Origin: Thamnaconus septentrionalis
Taxonomy: Eukaryota > Chordata > Actinopteri > Tetraodontiformes > Monacanthidae
Direction: 5' to 3'
Length of the DNA stretch: 64,000 nt
Assembly: GCA_009823395.1 (NCBI GenBank)
Contig: CM020501.1
Location: 11,175,861 to 11,239,860 of the forward strand
This document shows, piece by piece, positions 48,250-59,677 of the stretch. The notes under the pieces were generated by a model. That model had not been told where the DNA came from and did no database searches. It worked only from the letters and a program-made list of their open reading frames with translations. Within the stretch, counting starts at the first letter, position 1, and each line of letters starts with the position of its first letter. Both the position numbers and the translations under genes were made by a program.

Positions 48250-48690
48250 CTGGCGGTACAGAGGAGAAGTGTTTTATTTAATTCAAGCACAAATAAAGTG
48301 AATTTGAAATCCAAGTGTGATTTTTAAAAAATAAAAAATGCAAATATGCTTTGAGACAATAACCTATCAATTACCTAAACTCGCTGGGGTGTGTCGAGAA
48401 AATGTCCCATTCGTGTGATATACATGACAGTGATGCTTGGCAAAACACACTAATAGCGGGACATTTTGTTAAATCAAGGCCACAAATTAATGGGAGCAAA
48501 CAATACTAAGAGCATACTAACAACGTTAGGCAGATGGTGATTGCAGGTTAATGTGATTGGAAAAGGTCAGCGCGGACAGATAACGTCCTGCCACTGGAGC
48601 CATCAAAACGTACAGAGTCGGTCAAGCTCTCCCTCTCTCATCTCACGCACGTACGTACGTACGCACGCATGGAGGAACTGGGGGACTCAC

Positions 48691-48844
48691 AGAGGACGAG
48701 GTGGCAGCTGACAGCAGAGGCAAAATGCCTCCGCAGGCCATGATGAGGTTGTCCACCACCTGGGAGATGAGGTGGATGCTGTTGTGGACAAAGACAACGT
48801 TCTCGCTGCTGTTCACAAAGTCCAGAATGGTCTTTGTGGAGTGG
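48691..48844 (-). CDS. lrba: lrba exon 14 of window
   Basis: 154 bases, acceptor TCTTCCACACAG, donor GTGAGT. It completes Ser and reads [20 protein letters not shown], then [20 protein letters not shown] and [11 protein letters not shown], ending in phase 0. It matches LRBA HSTKTVMDFVNSSDNVIFVH. A short ACGT-rich repeat (CGTACGTACGTACGCACGCA near 48650) lies just downstream of the donor. Confidence 0.97.
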
Positions 48845-49253
48845 CTGTGTGGAAGAAAACAAACCAAAACATTATTTATATGGCAAAGATTTTGATTTCA
48901 AATGTTGGATCTCTTTTTGGTAAGACATTAAATTCATAGTTTAAATACATATTTAAAAGAACTACAAACTACTATGTGAATTATATCAATCCAATATTTA
49001 TTTTTTTCCGATTACCATTACCATTCATCTTTACTTGTGTATCTATTTCTAAAACATCCAGTGAGACACATCCCAATCTAAAATAAGGTGAAGGAACAGG
49101 ACTCCTCACACTAGTAACACACATGATAGCATCTATCTGCTTATCAGTCAATTGAAAAGTCAATAAATCTCTATTCCACTAATCAATTAAGACAATGATG
49201 GTTTCACTGGAGCTCCACAAGAGGCCCCGTAAGCAGCAGAGGGTCCAGCCCAC

Positions 49254-49435
49254 CTCCTCCACATCTGGATGTCCGTCTCCACAGAGAAGAGCAGGTCAGT
49301 CAGGAGGCGCTGGTGCATGTGGGACCATCGGAACTCTGGGATGCGGAACATGGTGGAGCGGGGCGCCGACATGCTGCCATCCCTTGGTGGCGCCGTGGAT
49401 CCTCCTGCTGCTGCGGATGTTGGCCGGCTGGCTTC
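49254..49435 (-). CDS. lrba: lrba exon 13 of window
   Basis: 182 bases, acceptor GTGTCCCTGCAG, donor GTGGGC. Starts in phase 0 with a variable part ([27 protein letters not shown]), then [33 protein letters not shown] plus AG of Ser. [19 protein letters not shown] is invariant in the family and marks the start of the conserved central block after the acidic linker. Confidence 0.96.
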
Positions 49436-49536
49436 CTGCAGGGACACAGCAGGAAATTAAACTTCAGCTAAACTTACTGGCTTTACACCAAATAATGACA
49501 TTAAACCCCAAAGGGAGAAATAAAGGGTTTGCATAC

Positions 49537-50787
49537 TGCTGCAGAAGTCTCTCTTAGTTCAAGTCTCTCCGTATCCAAGGCCACGTTTGACACGTCCAGT
49601 CTCGCGATTTTGATCTCTTTGGTTTTGCTGACAGAGTCGCCACTGACGTTCTGGGATCCAGAGCTGGAGGCAACGCTGCTGTCTTCTGCACCGCTTTCCT
49701 CTTTAGCACTGCTGGTGGCTGACACTGCTGCTACCTCCTGGCCTGAAGGGGGCGCTGTGGCTTCTGAAGGCTGCTGATCTGCAGTAGTGGCCTCGGTGGA
49801 GGAAGAGGGCTCGTGCTGAACTTCTTCTTTGGTTGCTTCAGTCGCAGTTTGCTCAGGCGACGCCTGTTGCTCCTCGGTTTCATTCTCTTTTGCTTTTTCT
49901 TCAAGCTCAGTTTCCTGCTTCTCGCCTTTTTCTTCTCCCTCCACAGTTGTTTCCCCCTCGTCCTCTCCGTGATGACCGTCCTCCTGCGCTTCCACGTCCG
50001 CCTCTTGCGTGGAGGCGGCGGAAACATCTGAGGGTTCCTCCTGGCTGTCGTCGGCGTCGCTGAGGTGGATCTGGTCGCTGACCGAGGACACGTCCACCAA
50101 GTCTTCGTTGACCACGGAAGCCCCGCCCACGACGCTGTTCTCCAGGGAGGCCGCATTCTCAGAGCAGCTTTGGTCAGCTTGTTCTGGGACCACCGCCACT
50201 TCTGTCTCCGTTTCATTCAAAGAGTCTTCCGTCATGGAACTGGAGGTCTCGTCCAAGGTTGGTTTCCCATCATCTGTAGCTGCTGCCTTTTGGTCGTTCT
50301 CGGACGTTGTAACAGAGTCTCCACCTGTTTCTAGTCCATCGCTTCCGTTTGTAGCAGCCAAGCTGCATTCAGATGTTTGTTGATTGTCGTCTTCCGGTGT
50401 CTCAGTAGCTGTAGTCCCACTTCCATCACCTGAGACGTCCTCAGAAGACTCCTGCACTGACTCCTGCGCTGACTTCTGCTCTCCTTCCTCCTCTTCTTCA
50501 GTCCGAGCGAGGATGTTGGACACAGTGATGGACGCAGGCTTCATTTCATCAGTCCCCTCCGGTGGCCTGGAGGTGACGGTTGAACCGGACTCCGAGTCCA
50601 CAGTGAGCTCAGTGACAGCAGAGGGCGGCGTCTCCTCTCCGGCGCGGCCGTTCACACCCTCCGTGGTCTCAAAGCTTTGGCTCACGCCAGACACTGTTCG
50701 GATTGCGCTCTGAGAGCCCGCAGACTCCTGGCTCTGGTACTGACGGAACATGCGGGACAGATTCTCTTTGTGCTGCTCGAAGGTCAC
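49537..50787 (-). CDS. lrba: lrba exon 12 of window: large acidic linker exon
   Basis: 1,251 bases (417 codons), phase 0 to 0, acceptor TTGTGTCTGCAG, donor GTATGC. It begins VTFEQHKENLSRMFRQYQSQ, continuing the DUF4704 end (HSK-VTFE). It then runs through about 360 residues dominated by Glu, Ser, Thr, Asp and Gln, with runs such as EEEEEGEQK, predicted disordered. It ends with the LRBA-specific KEIKIARLDVSNVALDTERL ELRETSAA. In mammals this linker has been linked to PKA regulatory-subunit binding; I do not identify a clear amphipathic RII helix here. The open frame is uninterrupted. Confidence 0.97.
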
Positions 50788-51589
50788 CTGCAGACACAAG
50801 AGATTGAAGGTTATTCTTATGGGAACACCATTCACTGAGCTGCTCAACTATCCAAGTCTATCCAAGGAGCATTCCAAATCTTCTGAGTCCAGTCAGTTTT
50901 TAAAGTGGCGTTATTGGTCTTCACAAATTGACTGCAGAGACACCGATATTCATTGATGCACAAACAAACAGCTTAGTTGGGCAAGTGGACACGAGTGCTC
51001 TTCACCATCACGCCGAGCCGAGGAGGAGATGGCCACATTCACTCATGGAAGCCGTCAGTGAATTCACTAAATTATTATACTCGTAGATACTGTATATGCA
51101 TAACAAGAATAATTATCATTTATTATTTATTTATTATTATTGTTGTATATTCAAAATCACTGCAAAAAGAAATCTGCAACCAATGGAGCACAATAACATC
51201 TTCCTTTCCGTACAAGCCAAATATCTGCCGTACACTTTCAGCCTTTTAATCATCCCTCCCTGTGTCACATCAAGGCCCAGACTTCCTGTTTGATCTCTAG
51301 ACAATACCTTATGGACGCAAGATATTCTCAAAATGCTCTTTTGATGTGAGCTTATTACTACAAGTACCCGCTGGGACTGTTTCTCGCTAAATATGGGCCA
51401 TATTTAAAAGTTTCCTCCCCCCTCTTCTCCTATGTGCAGCTGCCCACAGCCTATTAACCCCAGTCAGTCTTCTTACATCTGATACGGGCAGACAAGACTG
51501 CTAGTCTATAACGACAATGGTCTGCAGTGGCATATGAGGAAGAGCCCGTCCATGTAAGCGGTCATAGATTAGCGGTAGATACTATTAGT

Positions 51590-52470
51590 GAGTGTCTGCG
51601 TGCTGGGCTGCGTGCGTGTCCGGCATAGCCAAGTCCTCCCACGCCTAATTTAAAGCCCGGCATTAATCACTGGGCTCGGAGGACAGAAAGTCAAAGATGG
51701 GTTGTTGGCGGGAAGGAAGGAGGCGGGGGGTGAGGAGGCATGAAACAAGGCTCACTTTACTGCTTCTTCACCTTAGGCCATTTGGACAGAAGGAAGAGAG
51801 AGAGAGAAACAAAGAGAGGGTGAGCGGCCGTAGATATAAGAAAGAAAAAAGTTAGAGGGTTTTAAAAGAGCGCGGTGAAGAAGGAGAGTCAGTGGAGGAG
51901 GAAGAAATGAGAGGCAGAGGCAGGGAGGCTGATTATTTGTAATTAATTAGGCGTTATTGTTCTAAATTAGCCTGCTACACGGGCGCTCATTAATCTTCCG
52001 TAGTGGGGAAGCGTGATTGCTAATCCATAGTTGTTTTCAGAGAGCGCAGCCTGCTCTAAATTCACCAGTAGTTCGTCTCCTTCTCCCTCCGTCTCCCAGC
52101 CATCTCACAGCACGGCCTTCCACCGCATTAGTTGGGGCTTAATTTGACATTTAGCATTTTTTGCAATTAAAAAAAGGCGGCATTCAGAGTGCACGGCAGT
52201 GGAAATTATGCGGGAGAGCGGTGCAGGGGCATAACGTCATGGATTCAGGATGCAGCCTGCACATTAAGATGATGTATGCGGGCCTTAAATGGGGCTCTGT
52301 AACAGATCCAGTTACCATTAGGCAGAGGTAGTATACGTCTCTGTGGTTTTTAAAAGAGTGTTTAGCCCCACTACAATATAGAGAAACTGCCCTGGGTGGC
52401 TGAGGCATCAGCGTTGATCTAATCTAATTTCTTTCTAGCCGGCGACTCGGCCCGGCCTCAGTGGGGTATG
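51590..52470. promoter_or_regulatory. Candidate long conserved non-coding region
   Basis: About 880 bases of unique sequence with many homeodomain-type cores: CGGCATTAATCACTGG, GTAATTAATTAGGCG, CTAAATTAGCC, CTCATTAATCTTCC and GATTGCTAATCC. Long AT-balanced unique stretches such as TTTGACATTTAGCATTTTTT are also present. There is no repeat signature and no coding support. It is the longest repeat-free motif-dense block in the 5' half; regulatory function is inferred. Confidence 0.3.
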
Positions 52471-53810
52471 GAAAAATGTTATGGTAATGTACAAAAACAC
52501 GGTGGGCTTTTCTAATGTGACAGGTAACATGGTATTAACTGAGTGCAGCGTGGTCACATCATACAAAAGATGGTTTGAAGGGGACACACAAAAAAAAATG
52601 CTTTCCTTAAAGGTGCACATCTGAAGTCTAAAGTAAAGTCAAGTTATTTTGGGAATTGACCAAATATACAAACTTTAAAAAAAAATGATAATAAATGTAA
52701 AAATGTTTTTCATGTCTCTATCTGGAATAAAGAGAAATTCTACACCAGGAAGTGAGGTTCCCCACAGTAGAGCGCTGATCTCGGGGTGGACCCACACACA
52801 GTAGGAGCCTGGGAGTCCCCATTTAGATAAATAGATAGAGGCCGACCACAAAACAAAAGGGGAAATGGGGAGGGCAGCTTGTCTCTAATCCGATTAGCTA
52901 AATGCAATTCCTCCCCCAAAATCAATGTCGTCTGCGTCGGCGGCGCTGGACGTGTGGTTTCATCTCCTTGGCGACTGGTTCCCTTCTCGCTTCCTTGTGA
53001 AAACGTTTTACTCTGCAGATTCCTGCTGCAGCATGTGAGCCAACATCGAGGTCGCGCAGCCTTTATCTTTATTATCTTTAATTTCTATCGCGGCCGCCTC
53101 AGGATAAGCTTGCAGGACGATCCTTCGGACGGCGGTACGCCGGAGCAGTTTTTCAGCCACTGGAAAAATTCCTTCGCTTTCTACCTAATCTTCTAATGCT
53201 TTGACGTTTTCTTCTTTATGATTGTTGTGGTTAAAACATGCAGATGGAATGCACTGATACTTGCAGTGGCGAGACACATCCTACTAAATGGTATAGACAT
53301 CCCATGATGCAGGGCTATTGTCTACCATCGGCCTTCTTTCGCTCTTTGTCCGCCTGTCGATGAAACCATTGGAGACTCTGAACCAAGAACCTCGGCCTGT
53401 TCCTCATTGGCTGAGGCCAATTTACGAAGAAATTCCTTGCAATGCAAAAATCTCGACAGCGTTATAAAATGGCCCCGGGATGCACGCGGCGCTCGCTCAC
53501 TTCTTTCCTTTCATATTTATCTTTGTAGTAAAAACCTGTGACAGGAATAATGAAGTTGGCTGACGGCGGGAGTCTGAAGGACGGCGGGACCTTCACGCCC
53601 CCCCCCCCACCACCACCACCTCTACTTCGCTTCTTTTGGCCGCCTCCTCGTCCTCAGACTGATTTGTGTGCGGGGATGGACGAGGGGCACCTTGGGTAGG
53701 TGTGGGCGCAGGGTGGGGCGGCTGTCGTGTCAGCGTGCCCACCTTCAGGAACATCTGTCTGTGCACGGAGGAGCACCGGCTGACACACACAGCCTAACGA
53801 CCCAACTCAC

Positions 53811-53814
53811 GCAC

Positions 53815-53849
<35 letters not shown>
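53811..53849. repeat. (AC)n microsatellite
   Basis: AC tract of about 18 units after a CGC interruption. Confidence 0.93.
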
Positions 53850-53851
<2 letters not shown>

Positions 53852-54339
53852 TCTGAACCTTCTACTATTTCAAACTGTATTTGCACATGCAATGTGAAAG
53901 AACGTAATAGAATGAATACAATATAAAGTCTGAATATTAAAGGAAAAAAAGACAAACTCTGGAAAGAAACAACTCAAAAAAGTAAACCTTCAAATTTAAA
54001 ACCTGGACTTGCTCATTTCCAAAGAACTTGTACAAAGTCAAGAAAACTGACACTGTTTCAACTGTCGGTACTGTCACATTAAAAACACACATACACACAT
54101 TCAAACAACTTTGCCGTGGCTGACTGTAAAGTAGATCATAAAGCCCTTGTAGGTGGGTAGCGCGCAGAGATACGCTTGCGGATGTCTGCGCGGATTTATC
54201 AGCAGCATCCCAGTGGGCTGGTAGTATTTATGAGGCCTTGTTTCTCTGATTGTTCTCGCACGCTTTCGATGAATATTCAATGGGCTCCGAGAGAATGGTT
54301 CCCGAAAGCCCAGGAGAAAAGAGGGCAAGCGGAAATGTG

Positions 54340-54346
<7 letters not shown>

Positions 54347-54380
<34 letters not shown>

Positions 54381-54431
54381 CACGCACACACACACACACT
54401 TGACACACACACACACACACACACACACACC
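54347..54431. repeat. Interrupted (AC)n microsatellite
   Basis: Three AC tracts separated by AACACGC and TTG interruptions over about 85 bases. Confidence 0.95.
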
Positions 54432-55125
54432 CGCAGCCCTGCAGCGGTGGGAGGAGAGAGCAACAGTGACAAACAGCTTTGGTGCTTCAAAGGTGGCAGG
54501 AAATCTATCAAACGGAACAATAAAATCGCAATTGAGTTTCTTTAGGTGCTTTTTTTTTTGCTTTTTTTCCTCACAGCACATGCATGTATCATGGTGGCTT
54601 GCAGCCGCTGCACTGCAGAGTGTGATACTGCGGCGTCGCAGTGGTGCAGCGGGGCTTTGTTACTGGCGCCAAAAACAGACGATTATATTGTGCAATTATA
54701 GAAGAGGAAAAAAAAGGCAATTACAGCCTGTGTTTCTGCAGCGCGCTGAACGTGGCCGTTAATGCTGCGAGACGCACAGACGAGACTAAACCGGATCTCT
54801 GGGAAGAACTGAATAACACAGGGATGCGTTTGCACGTTGGCTTCGAAATTTATGAAGATTTCACTTGATAATGGCAGATAATGTGATAATGGAAAACATG
54901 TTTGGGCAGAAGGCGAACGTCTCTAAACTGAAGACTACATGTGCGATGTCAAGTCAAAGCCACAATACCAGAATCTGCTGCCTTTTCTGGATCAATTGAC
55001 ATTTTCAAGCAGCCTTTTGGCTTCCTGTGGGTTCAATTTCTTCACACCTTTTAAAATCTTAGACCGCAGGTTACTTCTACATTATTCACAAGTGCGCAGA
55101 GACACAGGAGGGCTGAGTGCAAGAA

Positions 55126-55128
<3 letters not shown>

Positions 55129-55184
<56 letters not shown>
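55129..55184. repeat. (CA)n microsatellite
   Basis: About 28 uninterrupted CA units. Confidence 0.96.
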
Positions 55185-55185
<1 letters not shown>

Positions 55186-55519
55186 CTGTGAGCATCTTTG
55201 CTCACAGCCGTCCCTGCAGTCTGCCTGTGCCCCCTACTGGTCGCAAACGCTCACAGCGCCGAAGTGTCTCCGATCAAGAGCACTTCTTTAACTCGACCTT
55301 CAATCAGCTGGGCTTAAAAAGCCCCCAGACCACAATCTGACACCGGCCCAATTACTCAAGTGCGATGGAACAGAGTGGCGTTATATGATATAAACAGTGT
55401 ATTTCTAAAGCACTATCCCGACTTCTGCAGGAAATAAGAAGTGCCAGGGGTTTATTTTTATCTGTGCAACATAAAGGAGCGAGGCTCGACGCACGGACGA
55501 GGAGCTGGAGGAGCTGGTG

Positions 55520-55740
55520 GACTCGTTCCCTTTAGTTTATGCTGCCATTAGCTCTAATACTGCAATCACTAGAAGACCTCCAAAGTCTAATCTGATGGGC
55601 ACTGAGAGGCCAGATTCAATTACTCGGGTGGGGCAAGGGGGGAGGTTAAGGGGAGCCTCGGCTGGGAGTTACAGGGTCAAATGATAATGCGCTCTAATTT
55701 CTCATTTGATGTTCTGCATTAAGTCAGATTCAACCCTAAC
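55520..55740. promoter_or_regulatory. Candidate conserved non-coding block
   Basis: Unique sequence with GCCATTAGCTCTAATACTGC, CAATTACTCGGG, GATAATGCGCTCTAATTTC and GCATTAAGTCAG. Dense ATTA cores, no coding or repeat signature. Confidence 0.22.
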
Positions 55741-56033
55741 ATATGTGTGACGGGGGGGCAAACGGCTCTGACTGAGCGCCGTCATCCGTTTGGCTGGACG
55801 AAAACCCAGAAGGAGGGATGTGGCGAGAACTGCGGGGTTGGTTTGCGATCGCGGGACGAGGGCGCATGCGCGTTGGTGTGTGCGAGTGTGTGTGTGTGTA
55901 CGTCCTATTGTTTACTCAAGATAAAGAGCGCGTGAGCAAACGCAAAGGGAAGATTTACCCCAAAAAGGATGTAAGATGAAACAGATGAGACGAATCCTCA
56001 AAAGAAGGTAAACAAACCTCTGGTTAAGCTGTG

Positions 56034-56035
<2 letters not shown>

Positions 56036-56126
<91 letters not shown>
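56036..56126. repeat. Compound (CTGT)n-(GT)n microsatellite
   Basis: About seven CTGT units run directly into about 32 GT units. It ends about 36 bases from the exon 11 donor, so on the transcribed strand a long CA/ACAG tract begins shortly after the 5' splice site. Confidence 0.95.
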
Positions 56127-56128
<2 letters not shown>

Positions 56129-56162
56129 GCATCTCGCGCGTGGATATAATGAGTGGCCTGAC

Positions 56163-56355
56163 CTTGGAGTGGGTGATGGACAGGGTGTCCACCCAGACGC
56201 GCCAGCCGCCCCACTCGTACTTGATGGCATGATAAAGCAGGATGCGGAAAATGGCGTAGACCATCTCCGTGATTTTCTGCTCCTCGCTGTTGCGCGGGTT
56301 GATGAAGCACAGAGAGAGCATCCACTCCTGCCACACCGAGCACTGCAGTAAGCTC
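56163..56355 (-). CDS. lrba: lrba exon 11 of window (end of DUF4704-like region)
   Basis: 193 bases, acceptor CCACCCCAG, donor GTCAGG. The first base completes Arg; it reads [60 protein letters not shown] and THSK, phase 0 at the end. [15 protein letters not shown] is invariant in the family. The polypyrimidine tract before the acceptor is almost pure poly-C (about 20 C). Confidence 0.97.
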
Positions 56356-56362
56356 CTGGGGT

Positions 56363-56382
56363 GGGGGGGGGGGGGGGGGGGG
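56363..56382. repeat. Poly-G run forming the exon 11 polypyrimidine tract
   Basis: 20 G on the plus strand, i.e. 20 C on the transcript, ending about 7 bases before the exon 11 acceptor. Confidence 0.93.
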
Positions 56383-56511
56383 CAACAAAGAGACAAACCA
56401 CAAGGTCTTTGTATCGTCGAATACGAAGCCAAGCCAGCATGTAAATACTGGCTGGAGGAGAGCAGAGAGAAGGTCGTCCCTCGGAGCCATTGTGTTGTTT
56501 TTTTCCTCTAC

Positions 56512-56635
56512 CTGCGATTCTCTCGGCTGTTATTGAACAGCTTGATCATGTCTGACAGGAATACTCGGCGCACCTCCATGGTCTCGGGAGACGGAAGAGA
56601 GCTCTTCAGCAGACATGCTACTACCTTTAGAATTT
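56512..56635 (-). CDS. lrba: lrba exon 10 of window (DUF4704-like region)
   Basis: 124 bases, acceptor TTTTTCCCCCTTTAG, donor GTAGAG. Two bases complete Gln (C + AA). It encodes [20 protein letters not shown] and [20 protein letters not shown] plus AG of Arg. [26 protein letters not shown] across exons 10-11 is the LRBA order. The 156-base intron to exon 11 is short. Intact. Confidence 0.96.
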
Positions 56636-56693
56636 CTAAAGGGGGGAAAAAGAAACAAATGGTGCTTAGAGGCTGCGAGGGAGAATGTTTACA

Positions 56694-56761
<68 letters not shown>

Positions 56762-56774
56762 TATATATATATAC

Positions 56775-56809
<35 letters not shown>

Positions 56810-56940
56810 AATATATATATATGTATATATATACACAAATATATATATACATATATATATACACAATATATATATATATATATATATATACACAAATATA
56901 TATATTTACACAAATATATATATATATACATATACATACG

Positions 56941-57006
<66 letters not shown>

Positions 57007-59111
57007 CGTATATATGTATATGTATATATATACGTATATATGTATATATATATATATATATATATCACTACTATTAAAACAGATGGGATGAATATCACCA
57101 TTCCTTCAAGTCATTTTTATGACTTTTGAAATATAATAAAATCCACAGTGACTTTTTTCTGCAGGCGCAGCGTTGCTGTTCGGACATAAGCATTTGATTG
57201 GGGTATGAAAAGGAGAATCGGCACGTATCAACAGCTGAATCAAACGCAGCGTCTGTGTGTGTGCAACTCACGGTGTCACAAACAATTTGAGCTCACAGTT
57301 CGGACACGCCCAAAAATCTGCACCCATGTTAAGACACATGGAGAAAAGACGGCTTATTGATCTTTATCGTCCCGTAACGGTTGTCGGTATTATATCACAT
57401 AATAATTTTTTTTTTTGAAAAGCGAGTGGAACCCCGGTGCGGAGGCCTTGGATTCGGTGCAGGCGAGGAGGGGTAACTGTTCCGCCGAATTATCTAGAAA
57501 ACGTCATTGTCCATTTGCGCTGAGCGGCGAGACAGCGGGGCTTCGGTTTCACTCGCCTGTGCAGACTCTGGCGCTAACCGATGCCCCTTTGCCCCTGGTC
57601 GACGGCTCTGTTGTTTCTACGCCTTAGTCACTCAAATTAAGAGTTGCTGAACCTTCACCGCCAGAAAATTACCCCGGCATGCCGGCGAGGACGCGGACGG
57701 AGGGACGGCGGATCGCCCCGTCTTTTTTCCATTTACTCTTGGTTCCTTTCCCTCAAGTTAATTTGAGGGAAACGGTACTTCCTCGGTTTGTTTGATTGGC
57801 TCTGACGTTACTAAAGACTGCAATCAGGGGGCCATTTTGGGAGGCTGTCACAGATTAAATCAAGAGAATGCACGGCAAAGGAGAAACAGACGCCTGCTCG
57901 GTGTTCCGCCGAACGCCGCTCACATGCGAAGGCCGTGCAGGGTTTCAGTGATATATACCGCCTGTCGGGGATGGTCGCGTAGGAGAGTTTTTAACACAAT
58001 AAAGACTTTAAGATAATCAATGTGTGACTGCTGCAGGACCCTGTCAGATTAGGGCTGCTTGGAAGTAAACCTTGGTTGTGATTACACCAAGTGTGCTTGG
58101 ATTTCAAGCTGATTAAAGCCGTTTCCAAAGTGTGCGCGCGGATGTGTGGAAGCACCGCCATAAAAGAGAAGGGGGTGTTTTTATTCCAATGAAATGAATA
58201 CGGGGCCATTTTTTTTAACATCTGAAAAGATTTTGCGAACCGACGTGTAATTGGAGGTAAGTAACAGCCTGAAAATAAGAACGCTGATCAAAGCGCTCAC
58301 TCGCTGTTTTCTGCTTGTTAGGTTTCACATAGAAAAAGAGTGGGCACTTTTTGCTGAGTTTCTATGTACTATAGCAATTATATGCTATATTGATAAAAGT
58401 ACTCAATATAAAACTTGATGGTAAAAAACACTTTCACTGCATTAATCATAACATTATTTCACTTCATTTTAATAACTGCCAAAAAAGATGCACGTTACCA
58501 TCATGTTTATAAATAAAACAGTCATTTCTGTAATATGTTATTGTGGAAAACTAAAATACAAACAAAAACAGGTCGTAAAATTAGAAAATTAACAAAATTA
58601 AATTAACAAAAAGTAAAGTGACATGAGACCATATTTCCTGCATATTAAAAAATCATCACAGAAAACTATAAACATGTAAGTTTTAATTATTTTAACTGCA
58701 TTTTGGAAAATTACATACATTTTTTAGATCTGTTTGGCTTTAATTTTAAAATTGATTTTTATTTTTTTTAAAAAGGATTCATAGCCTTCAGATTGTATTT
58801 ATCATTCCTTTATATGCAAATGTTGCCTGAGAAAAATGATGTAGACGTGCAATAAAGGCTGCGGGGCCCGTGTGCATTTGTCACACCGAGCGTTCATACC
58901 ATCCCGGCGCTGAGTTTACATCCGATACGCAGTCGTATGAAAATACCCCTCCGGCTGCCAAATTTATGCCCTTCATTTGTTTGACTGTATGCGGAGATCG
59001 CACGGTGCCCCGGGGAATTATCCCGCTCGGAAGGCGCACGGAGGGGCAGGAATGTTGTGCAGGCAGGGCGGGTGATTTAGGAGAGGAGGGTGGCGCAGAG
59101 GAGGCACTTAC
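56636..59111 (-). other. lrba intron (exon 9 to exon 10), 2.5 kb
   Basis: It contains the 370-base AT microsatellite at 56697-57066. The perfect 10-bp inverted repeat TTTCCCTCAA/TTGAGGGAAA near 57747-57772 is also here. AT-rich, featureless sequence fills 58300-58860. No exon is missing: the Gln codon joins C + AA. Confidence 0.8.
56697..57066. repeat. (AT)n-rich compound microsatellite, about 370 bases
   Basis: Alternating TA runs interrupted by ACACAAA, ACATA and GTATA units. It yields artificial Ile/Tyr-rich ORFs on both strands. It is self-complementary and prone to cruciform formation. Its edge lies about 61 bases from the exon 10 acceptor. Confidence 0.96.
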
Positions 59112-59193
59112 GTGGGTTGAGGATCTTCACGGTGGAGTCAGGGTCTGGATGCTGTTTATGGATCACTTGAGTGCAGATCTGCTCCGTAAGAAT
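59112..59193 (-). CDS. lrba: lrba exon 9 of window (DUF4704-like region)
   Basis: 82 bases, acceptor CCCCCGGGTAG, donor GTAAGT. Reads ILTEQICTQVIHKQHPDPDS and TVKILNP plus C of Gln. It matches LRBA ILTEQVCTQVVHKPHPEPDS. The acceptor is GC-rich with a weak pyrimidine tract. Confidence 0.95.
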
Positions 59194-59568
59194 CTACCCG
59201 GGGGCCGACACGGGATTGAGGTCATAAATATTGGCCGCAACAACAACAGAGAAACAAACCGCACCGTGTTTACACAGAGCCCTGAGTGTGTTTCGCCGTC
59301 ACGTGGCGTATTTGCTAAATAATTGTCAAATTAAGTGTGTGCAGGTGGCCAGACGTAAACATTATTATTTCACAAACTATTTCAATTTTGCAGCGACGAA
59401 ACAATGAAGGCTGCAGCTGGAGAAAGAAGGTCTGTGCAAGCGTAATAAAATTAATAGGAGCTTGTAATTTAATACAAATGTTGTTTCTTGATGCAATCAG
59501 ACTATCAAGATCTCTTCTGTCCTGTAAGTTGAGACCTGGGGCTGAAATGTTAAAAAGCAGGGGCCGAC

Positions 59569-59677
59569 CTCGAAGAGCACGTTGTAGGTCGTCATGCTGA
59601 ACTGGCTGGAGTGCAGCATCAGGCGTTCGGTGAGCAGAGAGAAGAGGCCGTGGCTCATCATGACCTCAGATTTCCTC
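59569..59677 (-). CDS. lrba: lrba exon 8 of window (DUF4704-like region)
   Basis: 109 bases, acceptor GTCCTGGTCAG, donor GTCGGC (weak). The first base completes Lys; then RKSEVMMSHGLFSLLTERLM and LHSSQFSMTTYNVLFE, phase 0. It matches LRBA HKRKAEVMLGHGLFSLLAERL...MTTYNVLFE. Confidence 0.95.

Larger units (their letters stand above)
50788..56162 (-). other. lrba intron (exon 11 to exon 12), 5.4 kb
   Basis: It contains candidate regulatory blocks at about 51590-52470 and 55520-55740 and four CA/GT microsatellite areas (53811-53849, 54347-54431, 55129-55184, 56036-56126). Otherwise I see nothing; HSK-VTFE joins directly in phase 0. Confidence 0.85.

Noticed and set aside
49731..50216. Lys/Arg-rich alternate-frame ORF inside exon 12
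   Set aside because: Frame-shifted reading of the acidic linker; the in-frame reading carries the conserved LRBA edges.
56269..57129. 286-codon plus-strand ORF rich in Ile/Tyr
   Set aside because: Runs antisense through lrba exons 11-10 and then the (AT)n tract; a composition artefact.
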